This document shows positions 7,906-16,132 of a stretch of 58,681 nucleotides of DNA, piece after piece. Location of the stretch: contig CAMDEF010000020.1 in the NCBI GenBank assembly GCA_945895265.1, positions 1 to 58,681 on the forward strand, written 5' to 3'. A program made the position numbers and the translations under genes. This DNA is from Bordetella parapertussis (GTDB lineage Bacteria > Pseudomonadota > Gammaproteobacteria > Burkholderiales > Burkholderiaceae_B). Positions within the stretch are counted from its first letter, which is position 1. Each line of letters begins with the position of its first letter. The notes below the pieces were generated by a model, which saw only the letters and a program-made list of their open reading frames with translations, did not search any database and was not told the DNA's origin.

Positions 7906-9711
7906 TTATTTTTTAAACTGCCAATTTATCGTATAGCGAGAGTTTGTTGCTTGCTGTGCTGCGACCGACGAAGTCGCTTTGGGCTCTTTCGTCGTCATGC
8001 GCTCTGCACGCAAAGAACGAACAAAATCATTTCGACTTCCGTCTGCGAGGATACTACCTCGCTCGAAAACCACGACTCGGTTAACGAGTCTCAACAACTG
8101 GGTACGATGCGAGGAAAGCAAAACGGTTCTGCCGTCTAGCCATGGCTCAAGCGCAGAGAGGACCAAGGCTTCAGTCTGCGCATCCATGTGGGACGTCGGT
8201 TCATCCATAAAAACGTAGACCGGATCTCGCAACATCAAACGCGCGATCGCAACCAACTGTTGTTGTCCCCCAGAGATACCTCCTCCCGCCTCAGATAAAT
8301 GCATATCTAAGCCTCTTGGATGCTTAACCACTAACTCGTATAAGCCGATTTTCTTTAACACGTCGAGTATGTGGCTATCGGTGATCGAGAGGTTCGATAA
8401 CATCAAGTTCTGCCTGAGGGTACCGAAAAATAATTGCGTTTCTTGTCCGATGTATCCGATCCGCTGACGCAACGTTGCCGGATTAATTTGCGACATATTG
8501 ATGCCGTCGATCCTGACCTCACCCGCTAACGGCGTGTACAAGCCGGCCATCGTGCGCAAAAAAGTGCTTTTCCCGCTTCCGACTGCACCAACAAACGCAA
8601 CGCGCTCGCCAGGATTCATCCGCATTGACACTTGCTTGAGCACGGGCACATTCAGTGCGCTTGGGTAGGAAAATTGTAGCTCTCGCGACTCGAGCGCACC
8701 CGTGAAATGAGTCAAGCTTGCGTATTGCATTGTTGGATCAAAATCGCGAGGCCGTTTCATGAGCCCGCTTAGCGTGTCGAGAGCGCTGAGGGCTTGTTGA
8801 AATCGTGCCGCCAGTGACATCACGTTGCTGAGAGGTGCGAGCGCCCGGCCCGCTAGCAACACACAAGCGATGAGCGCTCCCAAGCTCAAATCTCTCTCGT
8901 GTATGAGGTAGACGCCATACACCACCATGCCGATCGTGGTCAACTGCTGCAGCATGACCGTCAAACCGTTCATCATGTTAGAGATCGATCGTAACTCTTT
9001 GTACGACTCAGCGCTGGCTACGTTGGCGCGCTCCCAGCGCGCTTGCAAATAGCGCTGCTCGTTGTGAGCCTTGAGTAGTTCAAGATTAAGTACAGATTCA
9101 ACCAGGACGCTTTGTCGATCACCTGCCTCTTTCATGTTTTGACGAATGGCACGATTCAATCCTGGTTGGGCAATCAACCCCACTAACAATAAGATCGGGA
9201 TAATCAGTGCGGGAATGAGCACAAGTGGACCACCTAATATCCCGATCAAAAACAAAAATAAAAAAATAAACGGCAGATCGGTGACCAGTACCAAAGAGGC
9301 TGAAGAGAAAAAATCTCTGAGTGCATCGAAATCGCGCATCGAACTCGCAAAGATTCCGACGGAATTCGGTCCGTGCTCAAGTCGAATCGTCATAATTTCT
9401 TGCAGCAGCGTTGCGTTGATCTCCAAGTCGGCTTTTTTGCCACCGATATCGATCAGATGAGCCTTGAACCAGCGCATCAGAAATTCAAAAACAATCGCGA
9501 GCGCTGTACCAATTGCGAGAGTCCATAAGGACGCGTAGGCCTGAGTTGGCACGATCCGGTTGTAGACATTCATTGTAAAAAATATCGATGCCAAGGTCAG
9601 CACATTCGCCATGACGGTGGCGAGCATTGAGTCGATATAAAAACTACGGAAGCGCCATAAAGTGCCTCCAAACCAGTGCACGGCATCTGCTTGCGATGTT
9701 GCTGGTTGCAT
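7906..9711 (-). CDS. Type I secretion ABC exporter (permease plus ATPase), lacking a C39-like domain
   Basis: The inner-membrane exporter has a transmembrane domain (about residues 15-300), then an ATPase with Walker A GAVGSGKS, signature ISGGQQQ and Walker B VYVFMDEPTS. It resembles the LapB/LssB class that exports RTX proteins. Those proteins normally begin with a C39-like domain of roughly 130 residues; here the membrane domain (HWFGGTLWRFRSFY) starts almost at once. An in-frame TAG lies just upstream, so no longer start is possible. The ATG at 9711 is used; a TTG at 9726 is an alternative and neither has a strong ribosome site. Its likely substrate is the convergent RTX protease. Confidence 0.92.
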   Translation of the reverse strand: MQPATSQADAVHWFGGTLWRFRSFYIDSMLATVMANVLTLASIFFTMNVYNRIVPTQAYASLWTLAIGTALAIVFEFLMRWFKAHLIDIGGKKADLEINATLLQEIMTIRLEHGPNSVGIFASSMRDFDALRDFFSSASLVLVTDLPFIFLFLFLIGILGGPLVLIPALIIPILLLVGLIAQPGLNRAIRQNMKEAGDRQSVLVESVLNLELLKAHNEQRYLQARWERANVASAESYKELRSISNMMNGLTVMLQQLTTIGMVVYGVYLIHERDLSLGALIACVLLAGRALAPLSNVMSLAARFQQALSALDTLSGLMKRPRDFDPTMQYASLTHFTGALESRELQFSYPSALNVPVLKQVSMRMNPGERVAFVGAVGSGKSTFLRTMAGLYTPLAGEVRIDGINMSQINPATLRQRIGYIGQETQLFFGTLRQNLMLSNLSITDSHILDVLKKIGLYELVVKHPRGLDMHLSEAGGGISGGQQQLVAIARLMLRDPVYVFMDEPTSHMDAQTEALVLSALEPWLDGRTVLLSSHRTQLLRLVNRVVVFERGSILADGSRNDFVRSLRAERMTTKEPKATSSVAAQQATNSRYTINWQFKK

Positions 9712-9745
9712 ATTTGATGTTTTCAAAGTCTAGACATATCAAAAA

Positions 9746-11101
9746 TTAAGGCTCGTTTTTGACTGAGAACAAATTAGGATTCATGCCCGAGGGTGCAATT
9801 TTGGTTAACGGTTGTTTTTGAGAAACTCCAGGGTCTGCTTTTTGCATCGACATGCTGTAGCCGCTCGCCAGACGGCCGATACTCGCTAAGACAGCAATTC
9901 GAAAATTAAGCGCATCGAAGCGAGCTGATATTTTATTAACTTGAAACGTGAATAATTCATTTTGAACATTGAGAATTTCATTCATTTGACGGCGACTGAC
10001 CTGGTATTGTTGCCAATAACCGGCGAGTGTTTTTGCGCCATGAGCGACCTGTTGGTCGGCAACTTTAAAGCGTTCTTGAGCACTGATCCAGTTGATCCAA
10101 TTGGTTCTGAGGTTTTCTTGAAGCGTGATACGAGCTTCCTTCAAACTATATTCTGCTGCCTCAAGTTGAGCAATCGCTGACTGCGTCGCGCCATAGGTGG
10201 CGCCTCCTTGAAAAATTGGTACGGTCAGCATCACTTGAGCGACATAGTCACCTTGAGCTGTTCCTTGAAACGTTTGTTTTCCGTAGGTGGCCGTTATCTG
10301 TGGAGAGTGTTGCGACTTGGCACTCGCCAAATTAGCCCGAGCAACGGCTAATGTCGTTAACTGTCGGGCAATGATGGGATTGGTATCGCCTAGATACGTT
10401 AGGGCGATCTCTAATGAGGCGGGCATTTGAGCAGGTGCGATGTCAAGGCCTGAAGGCTCTTGTGGCACAACACCCAGTAACATTCTTCGAACACGTTCTG
10501 CCGCAATGGCAAGACCCGCTTTATTTTGTTCAAGCATTAATTGAGCACCTGCCAGTCGTGCACGGACTTGTTCAAGGTCTACGCTACGCCCAGGATCGGC
10601 CTCGACCATTTTTGAAACGAGGGCGTGCAGTCTTTGGTGTGCTAAGTGATTTTCCCGAGCACTTCGCACTAACTCTTGGCTACGCGCCCAGTTTAAATAG
10701 CCCTGCACTGCCAGTTGGGCCACCTGATCGCGCGTGATATCAACCGAATGCCTACTCGCATCAACTTGAGCACGCGCGCGATCCACGTCAGCCGAGATTC
10801 GTCCGCCAGACCAGAGATTGAGGCTAACGGTGGGCGATTGAATCCAAGTGCTTGGTACCGATCCGGTATTGTAGTAACTGTAAGTACCCGTCCAGCTTAC
10901 CTGCGGCCAATAAGCAGCTTGCGCACGAGTGACCTCATGCTCTGCGGCTTGTTGACTTGCTTGGGCTGCGAAGATTGTTGGATATTGAGATAGCGCGATT
11001 GCGACGGCCTCTGGCAAGCTTTGCGCTTGCACCCAGCCAGACGCCAATAAACTCAATTGTGCAGTAAGGATCAGATTAATGAATCTCATAGGAAAGATCA
11101 C
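9746..11101 (-). CDS. TolC-family outer membrane channel of the type I secretion system
   Basis: First gene of the tolC-ABC-hlyD operon. The product has a signal peptide (ending WVQAQS) and two long helical halves typical of outer-membrane efflux proteins, with SLPEAVAIALSQYPTI near the N-terminus and the second repeat beginning near ALTYLGDTNP. At about 450 residues it matches AprF/LapE-type channels. The GTG at 11101 is preceded by TTGGAACACTA and is kept; an ATG at 11089 would give a shorter signal peptide. The gap to the ABC gene is 34 bases. Confidence 0.92.
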   Translation of the reverse strand: MIFPMRFINLILTAQLSLLASGWVQAQSLPEAVAIALSQYPTIFAAQASQQAAEHEVTRAQAAYWPQVSWTGTYSYYNTGSVPSTWIQSPTVSLNLWSGGRISADVDRARAQVDASRHSVDITRDQVAQLAVQGYLNWARSQELVRSARENHLAHQRLHALVSKMVEADPGRSVDLEQVRARLAGAQLMLEQNKAGLAIAAERVRRMLLGVVPQEPSGLDIAPAQMPASLEIALTYLGDTNPIIARQLTTLAVARANLASAKSQHSPQITATYGKQTFQGTAQGDYVAQVMLTVPIFQGGATYGATQSAIAQLEAAEYSLKEARITLQENLRTNWINWISAQERFKVADQQVAHGAKTLAGYWQQYQVSRRQMNEILNVQNELFTFQVNKISARFDALNFRIAVLASIGRLASGYSMSMQKADPGVSQKQPLTKIAPSGMNPNLFSVKNEP

Positions 11102-11175
11102 TAGTGTTCCAATGTTAATCGAATAAGCGCAACTGGTTAAGACAATTGGTCAATGCTTCTTGTTTGACGAGTTTA

Positions 11176-11400
11176 CTAAGCAACGGATTTAGCAGCATTT
11201 TTTTCAGACAGCGTTTTACTCAAAAGCTGTAATATTTCGTACGGTATGGTAAACGCCAAGCTCTTTCCCTTTATCTTTCCTAGCCAAGGGTAGGTCGCTG
11301 CGTGCGAAACCTGCGTGTTAATCTCATTTTGCCTTGACTTTTGTCTCTTGGGACTCTTTTTCTTCCCCTGAGGCAATTGGTCAAGCAGAACATCTAACAC
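11176..11400 (-). CDS. Small basic hypothetical protein, doubtful
   Basis: A 74-codon frame starts at GTG 11400 with a weak AGGG upstream. The product is Lys-rich in its first third (GKKKSPKRQKSRQ) and has a more ordinary LAFTIPYEILQLLSKTL tail. I do not recognise it. It lies in the 360 bases between the TolC gene and the divergent quinone-reductase-like gene, and may be chance coding in a control region. Confidence 0.28.
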   Translation of the reverse strand: MLDVLLDQLPQGKKKSPKRQKSRQNEINTQVSHAATYPWLGKIKGKSLAFTIPYEILQLLSKTLSEKNAAKSVA

Positions 11401-11461
11401 CGTGCCCTAAGGGCTCGGCACTGCAATCGCGACCTAGGTCGAATGTATAGAGAGCACTTTG

Positions 11462-12436
11462 ATGAAATCTTACTGGATCAACAAAACCATGAACGGTACC
11501 GAGCTTGAACTGCGCGAGCTGCCGGTACCGACACCTAGCCCTGATCAGGTGCTGGTGCGGGTGCGCGCCACCAGCATCAACCGCGGCGACATCATGGGCG
11601 CCATTAAGCTTCATAGCGCCAAGGGCGGGCGCCCAGCGGGCGTCGATGGTGCCGGTGAGGTAGAAGCAATCGGTGCCAATGTCACCGGGGTTGCGGTCGG
11701 CGACCGCGTCATGTTCCGCGCCAAAGGGTGTTTTTCTGAATACGTGGTTGTCGAGTCAACATTGCTCACGCCGATTCCGGCATGCCTGAACTGGGAACAG
11801 GCCGCTGTGATTCCGATCGCCTACATCACCGCCTACGAGGCGCTATTGCAACTTGGTGGTCTGCAACGCGGCGACTGGGTATTAATTGCCGGGGCATCTT
11901 CAGGCGTCGGTGTCGCAGCGATACAGATCGCAAAAATGTGCGGTGCCAAGGTCATCGGTACCTCCGGATCTGCAGAAAAGCTTGCGCACTTGAAGGCGCT
12001 TGGCCTCGATGCAGGCATCCAAACGCGTGGCGAAAACTTTACAGAAGAAGCGCTGAAGATTACAGGCAGCGCCGGTGCCAAACTTGCGGTGAATCTGGTG
12101 GGCGGAAGCGCTTTTGCAGGGTGTCTTGGCGTACTCACTGATTTCGGCCGTCTGGCAGTTGTCGGCTATGTTGACGGGCAGATGCTGACTGGGCTCGATA
12201 TTGAGCCGGTACACGGCAAACGCCTGCAAATTTTTGGGCTTTCGAATGCACCTCTATCAACGGCGATGCGTGCGGTTGCTCAACGTGGCTTCGAGCGCGA
12301 CGTCATGCCCGCCATTGCCGATGGTCGCATCGTCCCAGTCATCGATCGCACGTTTTCGTTTGATGACTTGCCGGCTGCCAAGCAATACGTCGAGCAAAAC
12401 ACCTTATTGGGTAAAGTCGCCATCCGGTTTGACTGA
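11462..12436 (+). CDS. Zinc-independent medium-chain reductase, quinone oxidoreductase type
   Basis: This 324-residue MDR-family enzyme has an N-terminal GroES-like domain (VLVRVRATSINRGDIMGA, GVDGAGEVEAIGANV, GDRVMF). Its Rossmann NAD(P)H domain carries GASSGVGVAAIQIAKMCGAKVIGT. The structural and catalytic zinc cysteines of alcohol dehydrogenases are absent, as in NADPH:quinone reductases and related enoyl reductases. It probably reduces quinones or activated alkenes with NADPH. The ATG at 11462 with AGAGAG upstream is preferred over the TTG at 11459. A hairpin (12435-12441 pairing with 12448-12454) overlaps the stop codon. Confidence 0.85.
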   Translation: MKSYWINKTMNGTELELRELPVPTPSPDQVLVRVRATSINRGDIMGAIKLHSAKGGRPAGVDGAGEVEAIGANVTGVAVGDRVMFRAKGCFSEYVVVESTLLTPIPACLNWEQAAVIPIAYITAYEALLQLGGLQRGDWVLIAGASSGVGVAAIQIAKMCGAKVIGTSGSAEKLAHLKALGLDAGIQTRGENFTEEALKITGSAGAKLAVNLVGGSAFAGCLGVLTDFGRLAVVGYVDGQMLTGLDIEPVHGKRLQIFGLSNAPLSTAMRAVAQRGFERDVMPAIADGRIVPVIDRTFSFDDLPAAKQYVEQNTLLGKVAIRFD

Positions 12437-12665
12437 TTTGTTTTCTGACAAATCGGCAGTGTGTGGGGTTCGATTGGTGACCATGCTCACTGCCGGTGGT
12501 GCTGCACGTACTTTTTCAGTCTCATCCGCGGCAATTACGCACGCGTGCACTCTAGGACGAGAATCCTGCTCAAGAGCCGGCACTTTGTCCATCGAGTTAA
12601 TCAAGCAGTAAACCAAACCAGAATATTGTTTTGAATTCCACTTCCGCCTAATTCAAGGATTTCTT

Positions 12666-13787
12666 ATGAAGCAAAAAATGATCAGTAAATTAGTCGCAGT
12701 ATTCGTCTCAACCACCTTCGCGTTCACGCCATTACTAGGCAATGCCTGTACGGCCGTTAACGTCATCGCAAAAGATGGTTCTGTCGTTGCAGGCAGGACC
12801 ATGGAATGGGCTTTTGACATGAAGTGGGAGCTGATTGCAAACCCAAAGGGCACAAACATCTCGATGACTGCGCCGGCTTCAATGAAACTACCTTCAACGA
12901 CCCTAGCTAGCAAGTATGCGTTTGTTGGAGTTGCCCCGGGGGTCTTGCAGGGTTCGCCTGCATACCTAGAGGGGCAAAATGAGGCAGGCCTGGCTATCAG
13001 CGGTAATTTTTTACCTGGTTTTACTGAGTACCAAACTGTCACTCCTCAAGATAAAAACTATGTTTCTGTGATGAACTTTGGAGGCTTTATCTTAGGAATG
13101 TTTGGGTCAGTCAAAGAACTGCGCACTGAAATTCCAAAATACAAAGTCTGGTATGACGCAAGCGAAGTCAAAGGTATTCCAACTCCTCCTTGGTTACATT
13201 TCGTATTAACAGATCGAACCGGTGAGAGCATCATCGTAGAGTTTGTAAAAGGTCAGATGGTGATTCATGAAAATGTAGCGGGTGTACTGACCAACGCACC
13301 AACCTATGACTGGCATCTCAACAATGTTAGAAACTATCTATCGCTCACATCGACTGCAACATCCTCTGTCGCAGTGAATGGCGCAAACGTGACAGAGATT
13401 GGCCAAGGTGGCGGTTTGATGGGATTGTCTGCAGATTACACCCCACCGTCCCGTTTTGTGAGGCAAACCTACCTCAAGCAGTTTGCTTATCAATCAACAA
13501 ATAGTGCTGAAGCGATTCAATTGGCCGGGCACTTCTTGAATAACGTTGACATGCCTGCTGGTGTTGCCCGTTCGACAGATGGTAAACAGGTTGTTTCCGA
13601 CTACACGCAGTGGGTCAATCTAAAAGATTTGAACAATAACCGTATGAAGATTGCAAACTATTCAAATCGTACAAACTTTATCGAGATTGATCTCAATCAG
13701 GTGTTTAAGTCTGGCAAATCAAAAACGTGGGTCATTGATCAGTTACCGTACCCGAAAAATGATTTAACAGCAGAATTATTGAAGTAA
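12666..13787 (+). CDS. Periplasmic linear-amide C-N hydrolase (choloylglycine hydrolase/penicillin V acylase family)
   Basis: Signal cleavage after LLGNA would expose Cys28 as the first mature residue, exactly the N-terminal nucleophile of this Ntn-hydrolase family. CTAVNVIAKDGSVVAGRTMEW carries the conserved Arg44 and Glu-Trp pair. The domain continues through NEAGLAISGNFLPGF, a conserved inner strand. At 373 residues it fits Gram-negative penicillin V acylase-type enzymes, some of which cleave acyl-homoserine lactones; the substrate here is unknown. AAGGATTTCTT precedes the ATG. A strong terminator follows. Confidence 0.88.
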   Translation: MKQKMISKLVAVFVSTTFAFTPLLGNACTAVNVIAKDGSVVAGRTMEWAFDMKWELIANPKGTNISMTAPASMKLPSTTLASKYAFVGVAPGVLQGSPAYLEGQNEAGLAISGNFLPGFTEYQTVTPQDKNYVSVMNFGGFILGMFGSVKELRTEIPKYKVWYDASEVKGIPTPPWLHFVLTDRTGESIIVEFVKGQMVIHENVAGVLTNAPTYDWHLNNVRNYLSLTSTATSSVAVNGANVTEIGQGGGLMGLSADYTPPSRFVRQTYLKQFAYQSTNSAEAIQLAGHFLNNVDMPAGVARSTDGKQVVSDYTQWVNLKDLNNNRMKIANYSNRTNFIEIDLNQVFKSGKSKTWVIDQLPYPKNDLTAELLK

Positions 13788-13816
13788 TTTTTCTAAAAAC
13801 CGCCTACTGAACTTGC

Positions 13817-13856
13817 ACCATAAAGTTGGACACTCGGCCAGCTTTATGGTTTTTTA
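13817..13856 (+). terminator. Rho-independent terminator of the Ntn hydrolase gene
   Basis: A 13-bp stem pairs ACCATAAAGTTGG (13817-13829) with CCAGCTTTATGGT (13838-13850) with one G-T pair, across an 8-base loop. A T-run follows directly. It closes the plus-strand transcript and overlaps the stop codon of the convergent CusF-like gene. Confidence 0.85.
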
Positions 13857-14150
13857 TTTCTTTTGGATTTTTCCGACTGAATACTGACCATTCGCTTCGA
13901 ACGCTTCAAATTCGACTGTATCCCCGGGCGCGAGTGATTTCAGCAAGATAGGTTGCTTTGCGACAAACACCATGGTCATCGGGGGCATGTCGAGTGCTTT
14001 GATCTCACCATGACGGATGGTGATCTTGTTGTTCTCTAAATCGATGCGGCGCACAACGCCCTCTGCCATCACCTGCGCTAAAGTGTTTGCGCTCAGGCCA
14101 AGTGCGGCAAAAGTCAACGCGCAATGGATCAATGATTTTTTAATCTGCAT
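13854..14150 (-). CDS. CusF-like periplasmic copper-binding protein
   Basis: This 98-residue protein has a signal peptide ending NTLAQ and an OB-fold of the CusF type. The metal motif reads MPPMTMVF, corresponding to the W-P-A-M-T-M segment of CusF: the two methionine ligands are kept, but the tryptophan that caps Cu(I) is replaced by methionine. An upstream His (IRHGEIKALD) fits the third ligand. It is the last gene of the copper operon, and its start overlaps the cupredoxin stop. It likely chaperones Cu(I) in the periplasm. Confidence 0.86.
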   Translation of the reverse strand: MQIKKSLIHCALTFAALGLSANTLAQVMAEGVVRRIDLENNKITIRHGEIKALDMPPMTMVFVAKQPILLKSLAPGDTVEFEAFEANGQYSVGKIQKK

Positions 14151-14650
14151 TATTTAACACTCGCAACCACATTAATCTTGCCGACCATGCCGGCCTCATA
14201 GTGTCCTGGAAGCAAGCAGGCAAAATCAAACTGGCCGGCGCGATTGAAGTTCCAGATGATCTCGGCTTTTTTTGCTGGTGAGACATGCGCCATGTAGGGC
14301 TCGTCATGTTCCATGTTGGGATGCTTTTTCATCATCTCAGCGTGCATATCGAGCTCTTGCTTGGTGCCAATCACTAACTCGTGCATAACTTTACCAACGT
14401 TTTTAACGGTCAGTCTGATCGTCTCGCCTTGTTTGACGGTGATTTGCTCTGGCACGAAACGCATGGTGTCTAGCATCGTAATCTCAATCGTGCGGGTCAC
14501 GGCCTTGGCGTCACCGCCGATGCCCCATTCCTTTTGTTCCTTGGGCATGTCTTGGTGACCTTTGTGACTCGCCTGGTGCGCCAAGGCCGGCAGGGCCATG
14601 ATCACAAACGAGAGACCAACGAGCAAAGGAGCGAATATTTTTTTCATCAT
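14150..14650 (-). CDS. Cupredoxin (plastocyanin/azurin-like) copper protein
   Basis: A signal peptide ending PALAH precedes a His-rich linker and a cupredoxin domain. Type 1 copper ligands are visible: His in KVMHELVIG, then Cys, His and Met in FACLLPGHYEAGM. A Met/His-rich loop (HAEMMKKHPNMEHDEPYMAH) could bind additional Cu(I). ATG 14650, with AGG upstream, is preferred to the TTG at 14680 that touches the oxidase stop. It may pass electrons or copper to the neighbouring multicopper oxidase in the periplasm. Confidence 0.88.
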   Translation of the reverse strand: MMKKIFAPLLVGLSFVIMALPALAHQASHKGHQDMPKEQKEWGIGGDAKAVTRTIEITMLDTMRFVPEQITVKQGETIRLTVKNVGKVMHELVIGTKQELDMHAEMMKKHPNMEHDEPYMAHVSPAKKAEIIWNFNRAGQFDFACLLPGHYEAGMVGKINVVASVK

Positions 14651-14680
14651 GATGTGCTGCCTGTTTGAAGTGTGAGTCAA

Positions 14681-16126
14681 TCAGTGTTGATGTGAACCGC
14701 TTGTCGCAGGGCTTGGCTTGCGAGCCTGGGCATTGCCATCCCCAGAATTAGGCGTCACTGGAGCTCCTGCCGGCTTTCCGGCAGACTGAGCATTGTTGTT
14801 TCGCTTGACCTCAGGCAGAGTGCCTTTGTATTCGTAGGCCTGCGTGCCTGGGGGTTGTTTGTACCAGCCTGGGTCTGAATAGTCGTCTGGCTTTAAATCT
14901 TCACGCACTTTGAGCGTCGTGAACATGCCGCCCATCCCGATTGGTCCATAAGGTCCTGTGCCGGCCATCATGGGTATCGTATTTGGGGGCAATTCCATTT
15001 CCATTTCTTTCATGTCATACATGCCGCGCTCCCCCATCACCATGTAGTCAGGAACGACCTTCTGAAGTCGTCCGACCAGGCCTTGATGGTTGATACCAAT
15101 CATGGTCGGGACCTCATGGCCCATCGCGCCCATGGTGTGGTGACTTTTGTGACAGTGCACGGCCCAGTCGCCAGGTTCGTCGGCGATGAATTCGATTTGG
15201 CGCATCTGACCGACTGCAATGTCTTGCGTCACTTCAGGCCAGCGCGCAGAAACAGGGACAGGACCGCCATCCGTACCGGTGAGCTCAAACTCGATGCCAT
15301 GCACATGGAACGGGTGGTTCGTCATAGTGAGGTTGCCAACCCGGATGCGAACGCGATCGCCCAGTTTGGCGACCATAGGAGAGATTCCGGGATACACGCG
15401 ACTATTAAAGGCCCAGATATTAAAGTCCAACATGGTCATAATCTTGGGCGTCTTGCTGCCGGGCTCGACATCAAACGCATTGAGCAGCAAACAATAATCA
15501 CGGTCGACTTCACTGATGTTGGGATGCTTGCCCTTGGGGTGAGTCACCCAGAAACCCATCATGCCCATTGCCATCTGTGTCATCTCATCGGCATGAGGGT
15601 GGTACATAAAAGTCCCAGGCCGTTTCGCGACGAATTCATAGACAAAGGTTTTACCCACGGGAATAGGCGGCTGGTTCAGACCACTCACTCCATCCATGCC
15701 GTTCGGGAGTCTCTGTCCATGCCAGTGAATCGTGGTCTTTTCAGGTAAACGATTGGTCACATAAATGCGGATACGATCACCCTCGACGACTTCGATGGTA
15801 GGACCTGGACTCTGACCGTTGTAGCCCCACATATTGACTTTGAAACCAGGTGCCATTTCACGCACGACAGGTTCGGCGACCAGATGAAACTCTTTGACAC
15901 CCTCGTTCATCCGATAGGGAAGCGTCCAACCGTTCAGTGTCACAACAGGCCGATAGCGAGGCTCAGGCCCTTCTGTTTCAGGTCCGCGCCATGGCGGCGC
16001 TGTGCCGGCGCTCGATTGATAAATCGGCTCGGGCACCTTGGCCAGCGCATGCTTGCCCACTGCAGTCGCGGTGACCGTGCCGGCCAGACCGAGGAGTGCG
16101 CTGTGAATGAAGTCTCTGCGTTCCAT
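14681..16126 (-). CDS. Tat-exported multicopper oxidase
   Basis: The 481-residue product starts MERRDFIHSALLGLAG, a twin-arginine signal ending HALA. All four copper motifs are present: HWHG, HPHAD, HPFHVHG and HCHKSHHTM, giving the trinuclear cluster and the type 1 site. A Met-rich stretch before the C-terminus (YDMKEMEMELPPNTIPMMAG) suggests cuprous oxidase activity, as in CueO-like enzymes. A disordered Pro/Ser/Gln tail ends SGSHQH. The gene starts six bases after the TolC-like stop. It probably oxidises toxic Cu(I) in the periplasm. Confidence 0.92.
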   Translation of the reverse strand: MERRDFIHSALLGLAGTVTATAVGKHALAKVPEPIYQSSAGTAPPWRGPETEGPEPRYRPVVTLNGWTLPYRMNEGVKEFHLVAEPVVREMAPGFKVNMWGYNGQSPGPTIEVVEGDRIRIYVTNRLPEKTTIHWHGQRLPNGMDGVSGLNQPPIPVGKTFVYEFVAKRPGTFMYHPHADEMTQMAMGMMGFWVTHPKGKHPNISEVDRDYCLLLNAFDVEPGSKTPKIMTMLDFNIWAFNSRVYPGISPMVAKLGDRVRIRVGNLTMTNHPFHVHGIEFELTGTDGGPVPVSARWPEVTQDIAVGQMRQIEFIADEPGDWAVHCHKSHHTMGAMGHEVPTMIGINHQGLVGRLQKVVPDYMVMGERGMYDMKEMEMELPPNTIPMMAGTGPYGPIGMGGMFTTLKVREDLKPDDYSDPGWYKQPPGTQAYEYKGTLPEVKRNNNAQSAGKPAGAPVTPNSGDGNAQARKPSPATSGSHQH

Positions 16127-16132
16127 AATATT

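Noticed and set aside
12435..12454. Hairpin at the stop codon of the quinone-reductase-like gene, considered as a terminator
   Set aside because: The 7-9 bp stem has no T-run after it and overlaps the stop; it is mentioned with the gene only.
15083..15748. A 221-codon plus-strand frame opposite the multicopper oxidase
   Set aside because: It is antisense to conserved copper motifs, His-rich only because of them, and has no recognisable domain.
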